A stretch of 64,000 bases of DNA from Tigriopus japonicus (lineage: Eukaryota; Arthropoda; Copepoda; Harpacticoida; Harpacticidae), in the NCBI GenBank assembly GCA_010645155.1, contig CM021321.1, forward strand, positions 7,775,666-7,839,665. Reading direction: 5' to 3'. Position numbers and translations under genes: made by a program. Below are positions 59,311-64,000 of this stretch, one piece after another. Within the stretch, counting starts at the first letter, position 1; every line of letters begins with the position of its first letter. The notes under the pieces are model-generated. The model was given only the letters and a program-made list of their open reading frames with translations, had not been told where the DNA came from and searched no databases.

Positions 59311-59694
59311 TTACATAAAGTTCGATCCATTCATGGCGACATTGGTCGTGTTATTCCCCGAAAGAGACGCCATAAGGAGCTCAAGTTTGTTTAGTAGATT
59401 CTTGCCGTCCATTTTATCAAGGCGGAGTTCTTGAAAGGAATCGGGGAGTTTTTCCCATTTCCGATCTTTCACCACGCCCCCAGGATAGAAATCCTTACAG
59501 GGGGCAGAGGAAACCCACACACTAGTTTGAGGAGGCGGAATGTGACGAATGGCGATGAACCGATCACCCGCAGGATTGGACAATAAACAACCCGTGGCAC
59601 CGCCCATGGGTTCCACAGATCCGCAACCAAGATTGTTTGACGACGAAAGAACATGCCAGCCCATGCATTTGGCAAGAGCTTGAACACCGTTAAT
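59311..59694 (-). CDS. Terminal coding exon of an unidentified gene
   Basis: An acceptor (TCTTCAG) precedes an open frame of 127 codons ending in TAA on the - strand. Composition looks coding: a Gly/Cys/Pro-rich segment (GCGSVEPMGGATGCLLSNP, then RFIAIRHIPPPQTSVWVS) followed by a helical Leu/Lys tail. I do not recognise the family. No upstream exon could be identified up to the right edge, so the rest lies beyond the window or across a large intron. A variant poly(A) signal ATTAAA lies just past the stop. Confidence 0.5.
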   Translation of the reverse strand: MNGVQALAKCMGWHVLSSSNNLGCGSVEPMGGATGCLLSNPAGDRFIAIRHIPPPQTSVWVSSAPCKDFYPGGVVKDRKWEKLPDSFQELRLDKMDGKNLLNKLELLMASLSGNNTTNVAMNGSNFM

Positions 59695-62600
59695 CTGAAG
59701 ATTTGGAAAGGAATCAATGAGTGAACGTTATTCTTTTATACTTATGATGTGTTATATACATGTAAATAGGGTATGGCTATAACACTAGAGCAAAGAACTA
59801 AAAAAGGAGTTCGGATTCTTTTCTCATCTAGTGTGATTCCATGGGATTTGCATTCAACACATTATTAAGAGAACAATGGGAGGCAAACATTTTAAAAATT
59901 GACGTTCTGGGTTGAAATTTTGAAGACGGTATGGGATGTGGGGCCACGGTGTTTTTTTGAGCGTGAGAAGTCATTTTCAAATTCCAAAAACTTTTGAGAC
60001 CAGTTTTGAGGTGTGAATGCAATATCGCTATGGGCCCTACAATTCATCCGTTTGGCTGGATGGCCTCATAACAGAGCAACTTAATGTAGTCCCTCAGCCA
60101 CTGATCAGCTGATGAGTGGAATGTTCTTTCCCGACTGACATGGGCATGCAAACTTTTTCCTACTTTTTGGTCACACACAGGGATTTACTAATTCTGAAAC
60201 AACACGCCACTGACACCTCTAATGAGCTTGAAATGTACAGGAAAAGGATTTTGAGAACAGAAATTGTGATTCTGGCAAAACAATCATTGTAATGTTTACC
60301 CTAATATCCACCAGAGACTTCGCCTTTGTATTGCCTCTTTCTAATAACTGATCTTCTAGCTTCCATAAAACTTCTATTTTTTACTACTATTTGAGCCAGA
60401 GAGGTCTGCCTTGTTTATTGCTGAAACTGGCCAGATGTTTTGTGAGAAGTCAAATATATTTCCCAAGAATATTGTAAAAAACTTGCCCTAAAAAGTGGAA
60501 GGTACATATGAAAGTGCGCAAGACATTTTTTCTTTGCCAAATCCTGTAAATGTGCATATAAATGTCTGTAAATTGAGCAGCTTAGTATAATTTGGGAGAA
60601 GCAAAGCAAAGACAGAAGGCCACTTGTATTTGAGCAGTATGTTTTTTAGTAAAAATTACGTCATCAACCATTAAATAAATCTCATTATGGCAAACCATTT
60701 CACCCAAAAACGCTAGCCAGGACTAATCTGAATATGGCAACACTTTCTTTATTTCATGTTTTGGCGCATCAATTCTGCTTCACCATCTACACATTTGTAA
60801 GTAGAAAATGGTCACAAAATTCACCATCAATTAATTACCCAGGCACATTGTGGCGCTCTAAGCAGCATCATAAGATTCATCAAGAATCCGCAAAATTAAA
60901 TGAAAAAAGTACTTATGATCAGTGTGCATTTGTTTGAACAACAAGGGGTTTTAGTGCACATTGCTGAAACCAATCATTCACGTTGCCAATCTCCTCATTG
61001 AAAACCATCCTTCAATTTTTCCTTTATATTTATGGAATGCCTTACCAAACAATTTTGATCACAGTTTAAAAGAGAAATTGAACTTTAGCAATTGGCAATG
61101 CATAGTGAAAGTTTGAAATTTAATCTCTTAAATACCGCCAATTTTTATCAATTTTTAAGACCTACTTTCTTTTCAAACTTCCTCCGCGGCTTTGAGGTCA
61201 TCCCAGCCAATTCCAGCTATTACTAGTGACGTCATCATTTTTGGCGGGAAAAAAAGTTCGGAAGACCTGTGTTTCTGATGAGCATGCGAGGTGACTAAAA
61301 CGAAGGTTTAGGCCTCGTGATTGCAACAATGCCTTTCTTATCTGCACAAATTGAAGTTGAAATAGCAATTCTTGACATTGTATTTGCAAAAAAGTATGTT
61401 TTGTTGCTTTTATCTAAAATTTTGCTACATAAGTTGAAAGGGTTCTTCCGAACTTTGAAATTAGGAATGCCCGACTTTGAATAACAAGATGGCCAGAGGA
61501 GATCGGTTCCTGGGGCAACTAAACCTAAAAACAAAAAAATTGTTTAATTGAAGGCTTCTAATTTCTCCATTTGTTTTCAAATTACTTTGCAATACTTCTC
61601 AACACACATTAACCATACCATTGCCCTTTATGCAACATTTTTCGAAAATCTGACCCTTGAAAACTGAGATTTTTTTGGCAAGCCTACACTGCTAACAGCA
61701 GTTAGAGACGGCAGCAGGTCCGTAAAATGAAACGGTAATCACTCCCATTGGATGAATTGTAGGGTCCATACAATACCGCAATACCTAAACACGATGTTAG
61801 GTCACTTAAAACATGCTTAAAAACATTTTTTGAACATTTTCTTCCACTCAATTCTCAAGTAGCCTTATGGGTGAGTTTACCTAAAATATTGTCAAATTCT
61901 ACTAAGCCGTTTGTCTAAATTAATGTAACAACCCTCCCGTTTGGTCCTTCGAGAGTGCTGAACGAAAAAGCCGTTGAAAAAAGATCCGCGAAATAGATTT
62001 CCGAAATATTTTAGACCAACACTACTGTTAGTACATCTAAGACTAAAGTCAAAGTAAATTTTCAAATATATGTTTTTAAGTACATTTTAAGTAACATTAT
62101 AGAGTTTTTGCCCGTGACCTATTTAACCAAATTCAAATAGATGTTTTGTATTGCGTTCACCTTTCAAAAGTGGTCTCAAAAGTTTCTGGAATTTGAAAAT
62201 GACTTCTCACGCATAAAAAAAAAACACCGTGGGGCAGAACGGACATATAGCCAAATAACACTTTTGTTGAAGCAATTGCAGTCACATGTTGAGAGTATTT
62301 TCTTAGTCATAGGATCATATAATAAATCTCTCAAAACCATCTAAAACAGGGGTCTTTAGCCTGTGAGTTCAGGAGGTATGGGGAAAGTCCAAAATAATGG
62401 GCCCGAGATCCATTCGTAAAAAATACTCGTGGGCCCAGAGCTCTTCGATCAATTGTGGTCCCCTGAACCTTTTAGCATCTGTTTGCTGGGCCCCAGACGA
62501 AAAAAAGTCAAATTTGGTGGGTCTTGACCAGGGTGGGCATTTTTCGACATCGAGATCATTTTGGACACCCTAGTGTCCAAAAGTGTCCAAAGTGTAGTGA

Positions 62601-63310
62601 TGTGACTTGGGCAAGTAATGAGTCATCACAGACACCCCAAGCACAAGTTGTTGACAAGCATTACTTGGGCAATACACCAATACACTTGGCAAGCTCAAGG
62701 AACATTGGAAGATGCAGTTGCCGGCAGTTGCTCTTAGAAGATTTCAGATGCTTGCAGTGTGACTTAGAAGAAAAGAATGTCAAGTTGCATTTTCAATGAT
62801 CTTTTGACCTTAATAATTTAGCAATAAACAGTGGGAGTGAAACAAAAAATATTTTGATTTGGATAGCATTTGCAAAACCATGTTTTTTCTTTAGTTTCCG
62901 TTCTAAGCCACACATGAATACACTTTTCGGGCCAATCAAGAATGAGATTTAACAGTCACACTTGGGAACAAGCTCGGTCACTCAGAGTTGCTAGAAAAAA
63001 ATATAAGATGCCAACTCTTGTTTTTTTTTTTGACATATTCTCAAAAGCTTTTGCATTTCTCGATACAAAAGCTTTGAATTGTGTATTTTCATCTAAAAAT
63101 CCATCCTAACAAGGGCATGGGCCCTATTTCGCTGAAACTTTCTGGTTAATTGAAATTCTGATGCCGAAGGTTTAGTCTTCATTCCTAGCAAATTTGGCAA
63201 ACCTGTAAGGTGGGAAAAATACTTGTACAGGCACCCAAGTAGACCCAAGTTTCGGCAAGTCCAAGGTACTGTACCGGACCGCTTGCCCAAGCTCCTGTTT
63301 GGCTCCCATC
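59695..63310. other. Gene-free interval with decayed repeats
   Basis: No exon was identified. Around 62347-62600 there are hAT-like terminal sequences (ACAGGGGTCTTTAGCCTGTG) and a short GTGTCCAAAA cluster, without clear partner ends. Confidence 0.35.
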
Positions 63311-63412
63311 ACTACCAAAGTGTCCAAAAGTGTCCAAAAATAACCAGAAGGTGTCCAAAAATCCCCAGAGGGTGTCCAAAAATCCCCAAAAGATGTCCAA
63401 AAGTGTCCAAAA
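63311..63412 (+). repeat. Tandem array of GTGTCCAAAA-type units
   Basis: About seven imperfect copies built on GTGTCCAAAA, some extended with ATCCCCAGAGG-like spacers to about 20 bp. A short related cluster occurs at 62570-62600. Confidence 0.6.
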
Positions 63413-63875
63413 GTCCAACAAACGTAAAAGAAAGTTGTACAAATCAGACGAAAAACCAGTTACACTACATAAGTAATTGAATTCTAAAGAATGCATGGTT
63501 GTGTACTTAAACAAAAATAGTTCTATTAATGGGAACATTACTTGGAGAAATAAACTTTGCCATGATAACTTGTTAATAAATTGTTAAAAAAAATAAATGT
63601 TTTGTTTATACAATATGGTAAAATGTGTGTAACCGTTCAAAATGCTTCAAGATTTACATTTTATTTCCTCATATGTAAACAAGAGTCTTGTCTTCTTTAA
63701 TAATAAAACAACACTGCTTTAATTCTTTGGCAAAAGCATTATAATACCCACATTGCAATCTGATATCAGTTTGAGTGTGCTTTGTTATAGTTAACATTTT
63801 TTGGACAATCAGGTCAAAAGACTTCTTGCCTCTTGGATGGGAAACACTTGCAACAATGATAAACTTTGGAATATA

Positions 63876-64000
63876 CGAGGCGTGTGCACGTCAATATGCG
63901 CTTTTGGGTGTGACCACCTACTGGTGGGCGTGACAAAAATTTATTAATTACTTTATTTTTCGACATAATCTCCTGCTCTCTGAATACAGCGATCCCATCT
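63876..64000 (-). mobile_element. Mariner-family transposon, end cut by window edge
   Basis: The inverted-repeat-like end CGAGGCGTGTGCAC is preceded by TA (63874-63875), the target dinucleotide of mariner elements. On the - strand, codons 64000-63953 read RWDRCIQRAGDYVEK then stop, matching the usual C-terminus of mariner transposases. The rest of the element lies outside the window. Confidence 0.75.

Noticed and set aside
62347..62470. Complete hAT element starting CAGGGGTCTTTAGCC
   Set aside because: A matching right end and target duplication could not be found; GGTCCCCTG at 62457 is too short to count as the partner.
63223..63480. CRISPR-like or satellite array interpretation of the GTGTCCAAAA repeats
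   Set aside because: Units are irregular, few and without unique spacers of constant length; the host is a eukaryote.

Overview
The window looks like nuclear DNA of an arthropod, most likely a crustacean (copepod-like). It carries spliced genes with short GT-AG introns (many of 65-100 nt), an arthropod-type muscle myosin heavy chain, a shutdown/FKBP6-type co-chaperone, and families that flies have lost (AP-4 epsilon; a PC1/3-like convertase). The species cannot be fixed from sequence reading alone. All exon models here were built by hand and checked for reading-frame phase.

Layout: 1-8.3 kb, + strand: 3' part of a twitchin / myosin-binding-protein-C-like Ig+Fn3 gene. 9.9-13.5 kb, - strand: SMC3 in one uninterrupted exon. 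14.5-16.5 kb, -: PC-esterase protein (PCED1 family), five exons. 17.4-18.5 kb, +: single-exon leucine-rich-repeat protein. 18.9-19.4 kb: a tRNA-derived SINE and a LINE 3' fragment. 19.6-22.7 kb, -: AP-4 epsilon adaptin, apparently without an appendage domain. 23.7-26.3 kb, +: FKBP6/shutdown (piRNA pathway). 26.8-33.8 kb, +: complete muscle myosin heavy chain (1938 aa). 38.5-40.8 kb, -: single-exon PC1/3-like proprotein convertase. 49.1-50.9 kb, -: single-exon 594-aa protein that I do not recognise. 59.3-59.7 kb, -: last exon of an unidentified gene.

The gene-poor stretches (33.9-38.5, 41-49 and 51-64 kb) are dominated by mobile DNA. They hold two non-autonomous hAT-like elements with 8-bp target duplications, a decayed CR1/Jockey-like LINE with several stray 3' tails of related copies, tRNA-derived SINEs, four foldback/MITE elements (one nested inside a LINE tail), a 1.28-kb nearly perfect palindrome, and the end of a mariner element cut by the right edge.

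The genes do not form one pathway. Two are sarcomeric (MyBP-C-like and myosin heavy chain); the others serve cohesion, vesicle sorting, piRNA biogenesis and prohormone processing. The most noteworthy points are the 1.28-kb palindrome, a myosin head-rod junction without its usual proline, an AP-4 epsilon without an ear, a convertase with an expanded multi-dibasic spacer, and a symmetric 480-nt cassette exon at the end of the MyBP-C-like gene. I found no convincing new multi-gene system.
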